A stretch of DNA of 64,000 nucleotides from contig JAIYDL010000026.1 in the NCBI GenBank assembly GCA_027487515.1, positions 1 through 64,000 of the forward strand, in the 5' to 3' direction. The translations under genes were made by a program, and so were the position numbers. How positions within the stretch are numbered: the first letter of the stretch is position 1; the number at the start of each line of letters is the position of its first letter. Under the pieces are notes generated by a model. The model saw nothing but the letters and a program-made list of their open reading frames with translations. It was not told the origin of the DNA and made no database searches. Of the stretch, positions 24,962-32,981 are shown piece after piece. The DNA comes from Pseudomonadota bacterium (GTDB taxonomy: Bacteria > Bdellovibrionota > Bacteriovoracia > Bacteriovoracales > Bacteriovoracaceae).

Positions 24962-26492
24962 ACTTTCTTTCCCGGAGCCAGGTCCCAAAGATGAGCAGCG
25001 CAACCACCGCGAGAAGTGGGTAGATGCCGAAGCGTTGGTAGAGCGTGGCTTCACCGGAGCCCAGGGCGACGTTCACATCTAGCCTACCTTCTTCTCCGAT
25101 CCCCAAGCGCCGTGATTCTGATCCGTCGGGGTAGATCACCGAAGAGATCCCCGTGTTGGTGCTCCGAACGATGGGCATGAGGAATTCGAGGGCCCGCCAC
25201 TTTGAGAGGAAGAGGTGCTGGTGCGGCTCTGCCGTGTCACCGTACCAGGAATCGTTCGTGTGATTGACGATGAGATGGGTGCCACCCCACTGATTCAGAA
25301 GCGAGCGCATGTAGTTGGACTCGAGGATCTCGTAGCAGATCGGAGTCACTAGTCGGTACCCTTGACGGGTTGTCATCTCTGGAGTCCCTTCCCCGCGGGC
25401 GAAAAGAGACACCGCTGGGACGACGGAAACGATGAGAGAGTTCAAGGGGCCGAATGGCAGAGTTTCACCGAAGGGAATCAGGATGTTCTTGTGGTAGGCG
25501 CTGTGCAACTTGCCGTCTCGGATATGGATCGAAGAATTAAAGACTGTCTCGACGAAGTCCCCGGCCGATTTCGATGAATCCTGATCGTACCCTCCGATCA
25601 GCAGCTCAGCGCCGGTCTTTTCCAGAACGCTAAGGAAGGTCTGGTCTAAGCGAGTTTGTGCTCCGTAAAACATGTTCGGGTAGGCCGTCTCCGGCCACAC
25701 GATGAGCTCTGGCCTGAAACCGGTTTCGCGGGTCGAGAGTTCCTCGTACTTCCGTTGAATCGCCTCGAAGGAATTAGCGTCTCCGCGCTCAGACTGGACC
25801 TTCAGGAAGTTGCCGATGTTGGCCTGGACGATGCGCACTGGCAGCACTCGCTCCGAGTACCTCTCCCGGAGAGGAATCAGAGCGTTGATGCCGATGAAGG
25901 CCGCGAGCACGATCCAGACCTGAGGCCTAAACGTCTTGAGCGCTAGCTGGGTGTAGGTCTCGAGCGCGACCCAGTAGGTGATGAAACTAAACCCCGCGAT
26001 TCCGACAGTGGGAGTGAGGCCCAGGAAGGGGGCGAGGTGCAACCACGGACTTCCGACGAAGGAGGGAAACTGCTGCGGGAAGTAGCGCTCGAAGATCGTC
26101 ATCACGAGGGCGGTCACCAGGACCCCAAGTTCGGAGTACCAAGAGAGCTCGGGCCGATACTTTTTCCAGAGCCCGTAGAGCCACCAGTGGGGCTGGAGGA
26201 TCAAGGAGAAGAGAAGCCCGAGGAGGAGAGAAACTCCGTAGGGGAGCTGTCCGAATTCTCGGAGCGTGTGCGGGATCCAGTAGTAGCCGACTAAGTTGAG
26301 ACCGAGGTTGTAGGCGAGGATGTGAAGAAGGGTGCGTCGGGCAGTGGCGGCGACTTCGAGGCGCCACAAAAAAAACGGAAGGGCCACGAACAACAGCGGC
26401 AGCCAGCCCGGCCCCAGGAACGAAGGATAGCAGAGGGCGTAGAGGCCTCCGGCGGCAGTTGTGAGGGAAAGGGATACAAGCAGCGATCGCAT
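24951..26492 (-). CDS. lnt: Apolipoprotein N-acyltransferase
   Basis: Adds the third acyl chain to lipoproteins at the inner membrane. Seen: six to seven N-terminal membrane segments, a periplasmic nitrilase domain with the catalytic Glu in LIVWPETAYP, Lys in YHKNILIPFGE and Cys in PICYEILES, then NHTNDSWYGDT, and a final membrane segment near the C-terminus. ATG at 26492 is preferred over the TTG one codon upstream. 513 residues matches E. coli Lnt. The many lipoproteins in this window would be its substrates. Confidence 0.96.
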   Translation of the reverse strand: MRSLLVSLSLTTAAGGLYALCYPSFLGPGWLPLLFVALPFFLWRLEVAATARRTLLHILAYNLGLNLVGYYWIPHTLREFGQLPYGVSLLLGLLFSLILQPHWWLYGLWKKYRPELSWYSELGVLVTALVMTIFERYFPQQFPSFVGSPWLHLAPFLGLTPTVGIAGFSFITYWVALETYTQLALKTFRPQVWIVLAAFIGINALIPLRERYSERVLPVRIVQANIGNFLKVQSERGDANSFEAIQRKYEELSTRETGFRPELIVWPETAYPNMFYGAQTRLDQTFLSVLEKTGAELLIGGYDQDSSKSAGDFVETVFNSSIHIRDGKLHSAYHKNILIPFGETLPFGPLNSLIVSVVPAVSLFARGEGTPEMTTRQGYRLVTPICYEILESNYMRSLLNQWGGTHLIVNHTNDSWYGDTAEPHQHLFLSKWRALEFLMPIVRSTNTGISSVIYPDGSESRRLGIGEEGRLDVNVALGSGEATLYQRFGIYPLLAVVALLIFGTWLRERKFTA

Positions 26493-26513
26493 CAACCCAT
26501 TGTAGGGGATTCT

Positions 26514-27551
26514 CTAGCGGTTAGCTACTGCGCGTGCAGGATTCTGAAGCTTCTGGTTCACCGAGTCGGCGAGTTCAATCGCCCGGCCGGCGTCGAGCTT
26601 CCCGGCACCGAGGATCTTCCCTTCGAAATTTTTAACTTTCAGCGAAGAGGAGAGGATGATGTTCTTGATCTGGTCGTACTTCATCTTCGGATACTTCGAC
26701 TTGATCATCGCTGCGACACCCGTGACGAACGCAGTCGCCTGGGATGTTCCGGTCATGTACCCGGCGCCGTTCCCCGGGATCGCTGAGCGGATCCGGTGTC
26801 CTGGGGCCGCGATGTCGACCGAGTTCTTGCCGTAGTTCGAAGACGGGATGATGTTCAGACCATCATCGTGTGCTCCCACAGTGATGATGTTCGTAAGACC
26901 GTAGGAAGCCGGGTAGTAGGCGTGGCGCTTGTCATCGATGTTTGAACGCTCGTTGCCAGCGGCGGCGATCACGAGGATTCCTTTCTTCTCAGCGAGCTTC
27001 AGGACTCGGAGCTCTTCCACGGAAGCTTCCGGACCTCCGCCCGAGTAATTGATCACATCCACGTTCTGGTCGACTGCGTATTGGAGTGCCCGGATCGTAG
27101 CGTCGAGGTTGGCCTGGCCCGAGGCCTTCGGGTTGTAGTACTTCAGCGCCAGGATTCTCACGTCCGGGAAGATGGATTTCACGATGCCGGCGACGTGGGT
27201 GCCGTGGCCGTGGGCATCGGTCGGAGTATTTGTCACTTTCTCACCAGAAAAATCGACGCCGAAGTTCGTCGCAGAAGGCTTCATTCCAGGGACATAGATG
27301 TTGGATTGGAGGAAGGCGTGGTCCCCTTGAATTCCGGTGTCGACGACCGCGACGATCACGTCTTTGTTCTTCTTGAACCGTGTCCACGAGTCTTTGAGAT
27401 TAATCGAGGCGAGGTGCTTGTCTGGGTCGATCCCCCAAGACGCGTACCGAGAGATGAGGAGCTCGGGATTGTAGGCCAGAGGTGCCGCAGCGGCGACCGC
27501 GAGGTTCAAGCTGAGTGCTATCGAGAGGATGGTTTTAGCAGCTTTTTTCAT
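26514..27551 (-). CDS. Secreted subtilisin-like serine protease (S8)
   Basis: Exported endopeptidase. Seen: a signal peptide (MKKAAKTILSIALSLNLAVA), then a subtilase domain with the complete triad: D71 in AVVDTGI, H116 in HGHGTHVAG, S270 in GTSQATAF, plus oxyanion N200 in AAAGNE. A pro-peptide of at most about 40 residues precedes the catalytic domain, which is short for the family, and no C-terminal secretion domain is visible. It is 345 residues long. It stands alone, 18 bases from the neighbouring lnt start on the same strand. A role in nutrient or prey protein digestion is inference. Confidence 0.93.
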   Translation of the reverse strand: MKKAAKTILSIALSLNLAVAAAAPLAYNPELLISRYASWGIDPDKHLASINLKDSWTRFKKNKDVIVAVVDTGIQGDHAFLQSNIYVPGMKPSATNFGVDFSGEKVTNTPTDAHGHGTHVAGIVKSIFPDVRILALKYYNPKASGQANLDATIRALQYAVDQNVDVINYSGGGPEASVEELRVLKLAEKKGILVIAAAGNERSNIDDKRHAYYPASYGLTNIITVGAHDDGLNIIPSSNYGKNSVDIAAPGHRIRSAIPGNGAGYMTGTSQATAFVTGVAAMIKSKYPKMKYDQIKNIILSSSLKVKNFEGKILGAGKLDAGRAIELADSVNQKLQNPARAVANR

Positions 27552-27584
27552 TCCCGTTCCCTACCACAGTTTAGTATGACCCAA

Positions 27585-27602
27585 GGAAGCTCTGAGGCTT
27601 CC
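27585..27602. repeat. Inverted repeat upstream of the subtilase gene
   Basis: GGAAGC, six-base spacer, GCTTCC, centred about 42 bases before the subtilase ATG. It could be an operator or a leader hairpin. A single site with no consensus I recognise. Confidence 0.35.
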
Positions 27603-27712
27603 GTGTAATAACTAAAGCAAAGGAGTTGCCAATCTGGGCATAGAGGTATCAGCGGGTTAGCTAGGGAGGAGCGTCGAAAGTCTCACTGGGTGTTGAAATT
27701 TTAGACAAAAAA

Positions 27713-27732
27713 AAGGGCCCTGATGGGCCCTT
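27713..27732 (-). terminator. Rho-independent terminator after the DksA-like gene
   Basis: On the minus strand: AAGGGCCC, loop ATCA, GGGCCCTT, then an eight-T run. It lies 22 bases after the stop of the gene at 27754-28125. Confidence 0.88.
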
Positions 27733-27753
27733 ATGTAATTAAAATAATTCGGA

Positions 27754-28125
27754 TTATGCCTGTCTGTAGATCTGGGATTCCTCGCGCTCTTTTTCTTCTG
27801 CGTGGGTAATACACAGCTCAGACCAAGGCTGATTTTCGAGGCGCTTCATGCCAATTTCCTCTTCGCACTCTTCACAGTGCCCGTAAGTCCCGTCGGCGAT
27901 CTTTTCAAGCGCGGCATCGATCCTCCGGAGTTTGGAGTATTCTCGGTCACGGATGGTGCAGTTGAGCTGCTGCTGAATGAGCGAGGAGGCAAGGTCAGTC
28001 TCATCGGAAAGGTCTTCCTCAGAAACATGCAGGTCTTCAGATTTATTGAGTAAGCCCACGTTAAGAATCTGCTGGCGGTACTTAAGGAGCAATTCTCTAA
28101 ATTGTTCGGTTTTCTTTTTATCCAC
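27754..28125 (-). CDS. DksA/TraR-family zinc-finger transcription factor
   Basis: Small RNA polymerase secondary-channel binder that works with ppGpp in other bacteria. Seen: an N-terminal coiled coil with the tip motif DETDLA (D41, D44, A46; DxxDxA of DksA), and a zinc finger C84, C87, C105 where the fourth ligand is H108 instead of Cys. 123 residues is somewhat shorter than DksA. The GTG start has AGGAGG 4 bases upstream. It has its own terminator and is monocistronic. The DxxDxA conservation argues for DksA-like rather than TraR-like action; the CCCH finger is unusual. Confidence 0.88.
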   Translation of the reverse strand: MDKKKTEQFRELLLKYRQQILNVGLLNKSEDLHVSEEDLSDETDLASSLIQQQLNCTIRDREYSKLRRIDAALEKIADGTYGHCEECEEEIGMKRLENQPWSELCITHAEEKEREESQIYRQA

Positions 28126-28295
28126 AGATCCTCCTCGGACGGTATGCGGGTTTTAGCTGAAATAATGCATAGTGTAAACTGAGTGACCCGCTCTTCTCTA
28201 TTCTAAGCGGCAACTCAGGCCGGCTCAAGTGACACGCTCTATCGGCAATTTTGATCAAAAAATTGAAAGCACCCAGTTGCGCTAGGGGTCGATAA

Positions 28296-28325
28296 TTGAC
28301 AATGGGAGTTTGCCGTCGGTAGTCT
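28296..28325 (+). promoter_or_regulatory. Possible promoter for the flavin reductase-like gene
   Basis: TTGACA (28296-28301), 18-base spacer, TAGTCT (28320-28325), with the ATG 32 bases further on. The -35 is perfect and the -10 weak. Confidence 0.45.
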
Positions 28326-28357
28326 AAGACCCCCTTACTGAAAAAAAACGAGGATTT

Positions 28358-28840
28358 ATGCTGCAAAGCATTACAGCAGGTTCGGTTGGCCACATTCCCT
28401 CAGGACTATTTATTGTGGCCGTCCAGGATGAGAGCGGTCAGACCATCGACGGGTACCTCGCCAGCTGGGTCCAGCAGGTTTCTTTTATGCCATTGATGAT
28501 CTCTTTGGCGATCAAGCCGGGAAGACCAGCTTATGACCTCATCAAAGCAGGGAAGATCTTCGGGGTTAATATAGTAGGAGATCACGATAAATCTTTTTTA
28601 AAGCACTTCTGGAAAGGGTATGACCCTGAAAATAACCCGTTTTCTTCTCTTGATCACTTCACCGGGCAAAACGGTGGGGTTATTTTGCGACAGGCAAAGT
28701 CCGCCCTCGAATGCCGTCTCATGAACTCCGCGCAACCGGGTGATCACGAAGTCATCTTTGCCGAGGTTCTTTCATCCTACGTGATGAGCGAAGAAGCCAA
28801 GCCGATGGTTCACATTCGAAAGTCCGGAGCAGACTACTAA
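28358..28840 (+). CDS. Flavin reductase-like (FMN-binding split barrel) protein
   Basis: Binds FMN; relatives reduce free flavin with NAD(P)H or act as small oxidoreductases. Seen: the opening HIPSGLFIVAVQDE and YLASWVQQVSFMPLMISLAI, which match the flavin-reductase-like domain (Thr/Ser-x-x-P-P segment replaced by FMPL), then GVNIVGD and a late HEVIFAEVL. 160 residues is the single-domain size. AGGA precedes the ATG. Its stop overlaps the start of the following lipoprotein gene by one base. The partner monooxygenase, if any, is not adjacent. Confidence 0.85.
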   Translation: MLQSITAGSVGHIPSGLFIVAVQDESGQTIDGYLASWVQQVSFMPLMISLAIKPGRPAYDLIKAGKIFGVNIVGDHDKSFLKHFWKGYDPENNPFSSLDHFTGQNGGVILRQAKSALECRLMNSAQPGDHEVIFAEVLSSYVMSEEAKPMVHIRKSGADY

Positions 28841-30189
28841 TGCTCCCTTCGATCTCAACGCTGAACCGCTGGTGTCTCGTCGTTGGACTCTGTCTCTTCT
28901 GGAGCTGCGGAAAGAAAGCGAAAACCAGCGGCGAGACAAAGCCTGAGGTCATCCGCCCGAGCCAGACCGAGATCGACTCCTACCTCGATAAGCAAACCGT
29001 GGACTGCCCGGGCAATCAGGCCTGTCCCAACTACTTAGCGAAGATCGTGGTCATCTTGGGGAATAACTACAAGCAGTGCACCGGTTTTTTGACCGAGAAT
29101 AACATCCTGGCCACCAGTGCCAGCTGCTTACCGGCCCTCCTACGCCTCAACGGACAGGACTGTAGCAGAGACGTCTTCTTCTTTTTTCCGGCCGCCGGTA
29201 ATCGACCGATGGAGCGCGTCGGATGCAGCAAGGTTGTTCTTGTTTCTAAAACTGAAGGCACGGATCCCATCCTCTGGCGCGACGACGTTGCCTTCCTGGA
29301 ACTTTCGACGGCACTTCCGGGCCGCCGACGAGCGGTCTTGAGCCGTGACGGCGTTCCGAATGCTCAACGGTTTACGACGTGGATGATCGACCAGCAAGAC
29401 GAGTTTTCGGCGCTGATCAAGAAAGGCACCTGCGAGAGCGTTCATAACAACTACATCAATCCCCTCGTCTGGACCGAGTCTTCTCCGAATATGCTTTTCG
29501 CCGACTGTCCGGTCCTGAGAGGCGGTACCGGGGCCCCAGTCCTGGACGCACGAGGAAGAGTCCGGAGCATCACGTCTCAGAACATAGACCCGAAGCTCCG
29601 AGAATTCCTCGAGGCAACAGGGCTCCTGCGGGAGAAGCTCAAAGACATGATCCACGCCACAAACTTCGCCTGCGCACCGACCCCGCGGGATGGAACGGTC
29701 CTCGATGAGCGCGAGTGTGCGAAGGATCTGACCTACGCTCGGGTAGACCGCTTCCGCTCGGAGATGCTCTCATCCACCATCTTGTTTGGGGACCTTCGGA
29801 AGAAGCTTGAGGAGTCGATCCGGTCTGCAAGTCGCTACGTGAGATTCGGGGTGAAGCTCGTTCCGAAAAACGGAGTTCAAGAAGCTGAGATCTTTCCTCG
29901 GTGCTTCAAACCCTTCGCCGAGTGGTTAGGGACCTTCAGCTCCAACCGGAATGTGTACGTGGATAACGTCGTCTTACCGGTCCGCTCGTTCAAGCGCAGC
30001 ATGGACGGCTACGCTCGGATCTCCGGCGAGACCGTGGAGTCCGCTGACAAGCTTAATTTTGTGCAGTTTTCACTGAAGAACATTCGCGCCTCGCGCCGGT
30101 CATCGATCTTGATGTGGACGCGCGACGAGAACGACGAACTTCGGACCTTCCCGGGGATCACCGAAGAGTGCCCGGCCTCATTGCTTTAG
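28840..30189 (+). CDS. Trypsin-fold lipoprotein with a degraded catalytic triad
   Basis: A 449-residue lipoprotein (lipobox LFWSC, C23). Seen: an S1 protease-like core with CTGFLTENNILATSASC where the usual TAAHC histidine is Ser (S95), an Asp in DDVAFLEL (D149) at the expected place, and GGTGAP (T230) where GDSGGP is expected. So His and Ser of the triad are both replaced, and it is predicted to be inactive as a protease. About 200 further C-terminal residues hold no recognised motif; many cysteines suggest disulfides. It is translationally coupled to the flavin reductase-like gene and overlaps mltG by 12 bases tail to tail. Confidence 0.8.
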   Translation: MLPSISTLNRWCLVVGLCLFWSCGKKAKTSGETKPEVIRPSQTEIDSYLDKQTVDCPGNQACPNYLAKIVVILGNNYKQCTGFLTENNILATSASCLPALLRLNGQDCSRDVFFFFPAAGNRPMERVGCSKVVLVSKTEGTDPILWRDDVAFLELSTALPGRRRAVLSRDGVPNAQRFTTWMIDQQDEFSALIKKGTCESVHNNYINPLVWTESSPNMLFADCPVLRGGTGAPVLDARGRVRSITSQNIDPKLREFLEATGLLREKLKDMIHATNFACAPTPRDGTVLDERECAKDLTYARVDRFRSEMLSSTILFGDLRKKLEESIRSASRYVRFGVKLVPKNGVQEAEIFPRCFKPFAEWLGTFSSNRNVYVDNVVLPVRSFKRSMDGYARISGETVESADKLNFVQFSLKNIRASRRSSILMWTRDENDELRTFPGITEECPASLL

Positions 30190-31203
30190 ATCTCTCCAGC
30201 TCTTCCCCTGCCGCGCCCTCGCATTCCTTTGAAAGTCATCCACGGCCCGCTCGTGATTTTCGTAGGTCTTGGAGAAGATATGAGTTCCGTCGTTCTTACT
30301 TACGAAATACAGGAAATCATGGACCTCGGGACTCAGGACTGCGCGGATGGCATCGGTACTCGGGTTTGAGATCGGGCCCACCGGGAGAGCGGGGATCTTG
30401 TAGGTGTTGTAGGGAGTGAACTCGAGGAGATCCGCTTTCCGGATGTTCCCTCGGTAGCGCTCCCAGATGCCATACACCGTCGTCGGATCGGACTGAAGGC
30501 GCATCCTTTTTTGAAGTCGGTTTGTGAAGACTCCAGCGATCCGAGGCCGCTCGACCTTCGCGCCGGTTTCTTTTTCTACGACCGACGCCAAGACGATGAT
30601 CTGGTGCCGGTTAAGGAAAGGGTGGGTGAAGTTCAGGTCCTTCGTTTTTGCCAGGAAAAGATCAACCATGCTCTTTGCCACCACCCGGGCCGGAGTTCCT
30701 GGGGCAAAGCGGTAGGTCTCTGGGTAAAGGTAGCCCTCGAGAGAGGTGGCCTCGACCTCAAGCAGGGCGATCAGATCGGGGTCTTTGACGGCGGTGAGAA
30801 AATCTCTCTCGGCAGTGATCCCGGCAGCCTCGAGCAGCCGAGCGATCTCGTACATGTTCTTCCCCTCCGGGATGGTGATGCTCGCAAGGTTCGGCTGCCC
30901 ATGGACGAGGGTCTCGAGAACTTGGGTCATGTCCGCGCCCTGGGGGATGGTGAACTGGCCGGCCTTGAACCTCGTCATGACCTTCCGGTACTTGGCGTAG
31001 TAGTGAAAGAGCCTCTTGTCCGGAATCAGTCCCTCCTCGAAGAGGCGCTGATTGATGCGACCGAAGGTTTCTCCCGTTTTCACCTCGAAGGTTTTATCCG
31101 GCCCCTGGTAGGTTTTTCGAAAGACCATGGCAAAGTGGCCCGCGATGCCACCAAGAACGAAGAGGGGGACGACGATGATCAGGATGAACAGGAGTTTTTT
31201 CAT
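30178..31203 (-). CDS. mltG: Endolytic murein transglycosylase
   Basis: Inner-membrane enzyme that cleaves nascent peptidoglycan strands and sets glycan length. Seen: one N-terminal membrane anchor, a LysM-like subdomain (about 35-105), then the YceG domain with LEGYLYPETY (155-164), catalytic E210 in ASVVEKET, and PTTVYG. 341 residues matches E. coli MltG (340). It is the last gene of dinB-ruvX-mltG (7-base gap to ruvX). The ruvX neighbour is common for mltG. Confidence 0.95.
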   Translation of the reverse strand: MKKLLFILIIVVPLFVLGGIAGHFAMVFRKTYQGPDKTFEVKTGETFGRINQRLFEEGLIPDKRLFHYYAKYRKVMTRFKAGQFTIPQGADMTQVLETLVHGQPNLASITIPEGKNMYEIARLLEAAGITAERDFLTAVKDPDLIALLEVEATSLEGYLYPETYRFAPGTPARVVAKSMVDLFLAKTKDLNFTHPFLNRHQIIVLASVVEKETGAKVERPRIAGVFTNRLQKRMRLQSDPTTVYGIWERYRGNIRKADLLEFTPYNTYKIPALPVGPISNPSTDAIRAVLSPEVHDFLYFVSKNDGTHIFSKTYENHERAVDDFQRNARARQGKSWRDLKQ

Positions 31204-31210
31204 TCACTGA

Positions 31211-31684
31211 TTATAAATCAGGACGGTCCTTCGTGCGGCGAATAAAATCTTCCAAAATCACACTCGCGGCGACGGCGTCGATCTGCTTCAGGTCCACTCG
31301 AAAGTTGTACCGAGGTGAGCGCTTCATCCGCTCCTGAGCTTCGTAGGTTGAGAGGGTTTCATCTTGATCATGGATTGGGAGAGTAAATTGCTCCCGTAAG
31401 AAGTCGATGAAGGTTTGCGCCTTGGCCGTGGTGGAAGTCTTCTTGCCATCCGTCAGGTGTGGCAGGCCAACGACGATCCGGTCGACGCACTCGTCGGATA
31501 TGATCCGGCGCAGTTCGCTGAGGACCGCTCCGGGCCCAACGTTGGCGATGCGCCCGTACGGAGTAGGGAAGGGGTCTCGGTTCACACAATAGGTCGCCGC
31601 ACCGATGAATTTCTCTCCGAAGTCTAAGGCGAGGATCGTTCTTAAGTGGAAGGGGTGGTCTTCTGGCAGGTGGAATTCGGACAT
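31211..31684 (-). CDS. ruvX: Holliday junction resolvase-like protein RuvX/YqgF
   Basis: RNase H-fold nuclease implicated in 16S rRNA 5'-end processing and recombination in other bacteria. Seen: LALDFGEKFIG (first Asp), RIVVGLPHLTDGKK, then DETLSTYEAQERM (Glu) and DAVAASVILEDF (last Asp), the order of YqgF catalytic residues. 157 residues is normal. It lies 9 bases after dinB and 7 before mltG, so it is co-transcribed. Confidence 0.94.
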   Translation of the reverse strand: MSEFHLPEDHPFHLRTILALDFGEKFIGAATYCVNRDPFPTPYGRIANVGPGAVLSELRRIISDECVDRIVVGLPHLTDGKKTSTTAKAQTFIDFLREQFTLPIHDQDETLSTYEAQERMKRSPRYNFRVDLKQIDAVAASVILEDFIRRTKDRPDL

Positions 31685-31693
31685 GGGGTGGTT

Positions 31694-32758
31694 TTAACCC
31701 AGGGCCCGGAGATCGTCAAAAAGCGGAAGCTGGAGGACGGGAACGGTGTCTTCAAACTTGACCCCAGCTCCTAAGAGTCGTACCGGCCGTGGGTCCTGGC
31801 CCCAGCGCTCTTCCAGGAGGTAGAGAAAATTTTCCGTACTCATCGGCATCGCGCGCTCGATGGTTGTGACCTTAAAGTCTGGGTACTTGATCTTCACAAA
31901 AAGGTTCTTCACCGTGCGATCGGAGTACTTCGTGAGGGCCCCTTGCACGTCCTCGCAGATCCGCAGGAGGTGGCCCTTCATTTCTTCGAAGCTTGCCACG
32001 TCTTGGGCGAAGGTTTCCTCGGACCCAAGAGATTTCCGCTCGTGCTCTGTCTCAACGGATCTCTCGTCATGGCCTCGGCAGTAGTCAAAAAGCGCATCGC
32101 CGAACTTCCCAAAATGATGAACGAGTTCACTGCGCTGGTAGCGCTGAAGGTCCCCACACGTTCGGACCCCGAGCTCGTGGAGGGCGCTGGCCGTGACCTT
32201 GCCGACGCCGTGAATCCTCTCGATCAGAACGGGCCGGATGAATTCATCTACTGAAGCGGGGGTGATGGTGAACTGACCATTCGGTTTGCGCAGATCGCTC
32301 CCCATTTTCGCGAGGAGCTTGTTGGAGGCGATTCCGGCCGATGCTGTGAGCCCACCGGTGCGTTCAAAGATCTTCTGCCTGATCTCCTGAGCGATGAGGG
32401 TCGCCGAGTTATTGAAGAGAGGGCAGTCAGTGACATCGATGTAGGCTTCGTCTAAAGAGAGGCCTTCGACTTTATCAGAGTACTCATGGAAAACTTCAAA
32501 GACGATCGCCGACGCTTCTTTGTATTTGGAGAAACTGCCCCGGACTAAGACCAGTTGGGGACAGAGCTTGAGGGCGTGGGCCGTGGCCATGGCAGAACGG
32601 ACACCGTACTTTCGCGCTTCATAGTTCGACGTGGAAATGACTCCGCGTCGGTCACTGGATCCGCCGACGGCCATGGGAACGTTCCTGAGAGCAGGATTGT
32701 CTCGCATCTCTACGGCAGCAAAAAAAGCGTCCATATCAATGTGGATGATCTTGCGCAT
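31694..32758 (-). CDS. dinB: DNA polymerase IV
   Basis: Y-family translesion polymerase. Seen: IHIDMDAFFAAVE with the first catalytic Asp, SLDEAYIDVT with the Asp-Glu pair, GIASNKLLAKMGSD, a helix-hairpin-helix IHGVGKVTASAL, a little-finger domain, and a C-terminal clamp-binding peptide QLPLF. 354 residues is typical. It heads the unit dinB-ruvX-mltG and is divergent from rho; no LexA box is obvious to me in the 223 bases between them. Confidence 0.97.
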   Translation of the reverse strand: MRKIIHIDMDAFFAAVEMRDNPALRNVPMAVGGSSDRRGVISTSNYEARKYGVRSAMATAHALKLCPQLVLVRGSFSKYKEASAIVFEVFHEYSDKVEGLSLDEAYIDVTDCPLFNNSATLIAQEIRQKIFERTGGLTASAGIASNKLLAKMGSDLRKPNGQFTITPASVDEFIRPVLIERIHGVGKVTASALHELGVRTCGDLQRYQRSELVHHFGKFGDALFDYCRGHDERSVETEHERKSLGSEETFAQDVASFEEMKGHLLRICEDVQGALTKYSDRTVKNLFVKIKYPDFKVTTIERAMPMSTENFLYLLEERWGQDPRPVRLLGAGVKFEDTVPVLQLPLFDDLRALG

Positions 32759-32883
32759 TCGCTCATCTTACGGAAAAAGTACGGACAACACAAGGGGGAG
32801 AATTAATGTCTTCTTGAGGTTCTGACTAGTGGTATTTATTTGAAATTACAATCAACCAAAGCATCGCCCGAAAAAATCAGAAT

Positions 32884-32911
32884 TTGACTTCCCTTTGATT
32901 CGGGTTAGAAT
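32884..32911 (+). promoter_or_regulatory. Sigma-70-type promoter for rho
   Basis: TTGACT (32884-32889), 16-base spacer, TAGAAT (32906-32911). Transcription would begin near 32918, which rules out start codons for rho at 32895 or 32910 and leaves a 5' leader of about 64 bases before the ATG at 32982. Rho genes are often autoregulated in the leader; no structure is evident here. Confidence 0.65.
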
Positions 32912-32981
32912 GATTAGGAATCATACTAGGTTTCGATCATTTCTCTTAATCGAGAATCAACTCCCAACAAAAATTTATTTA

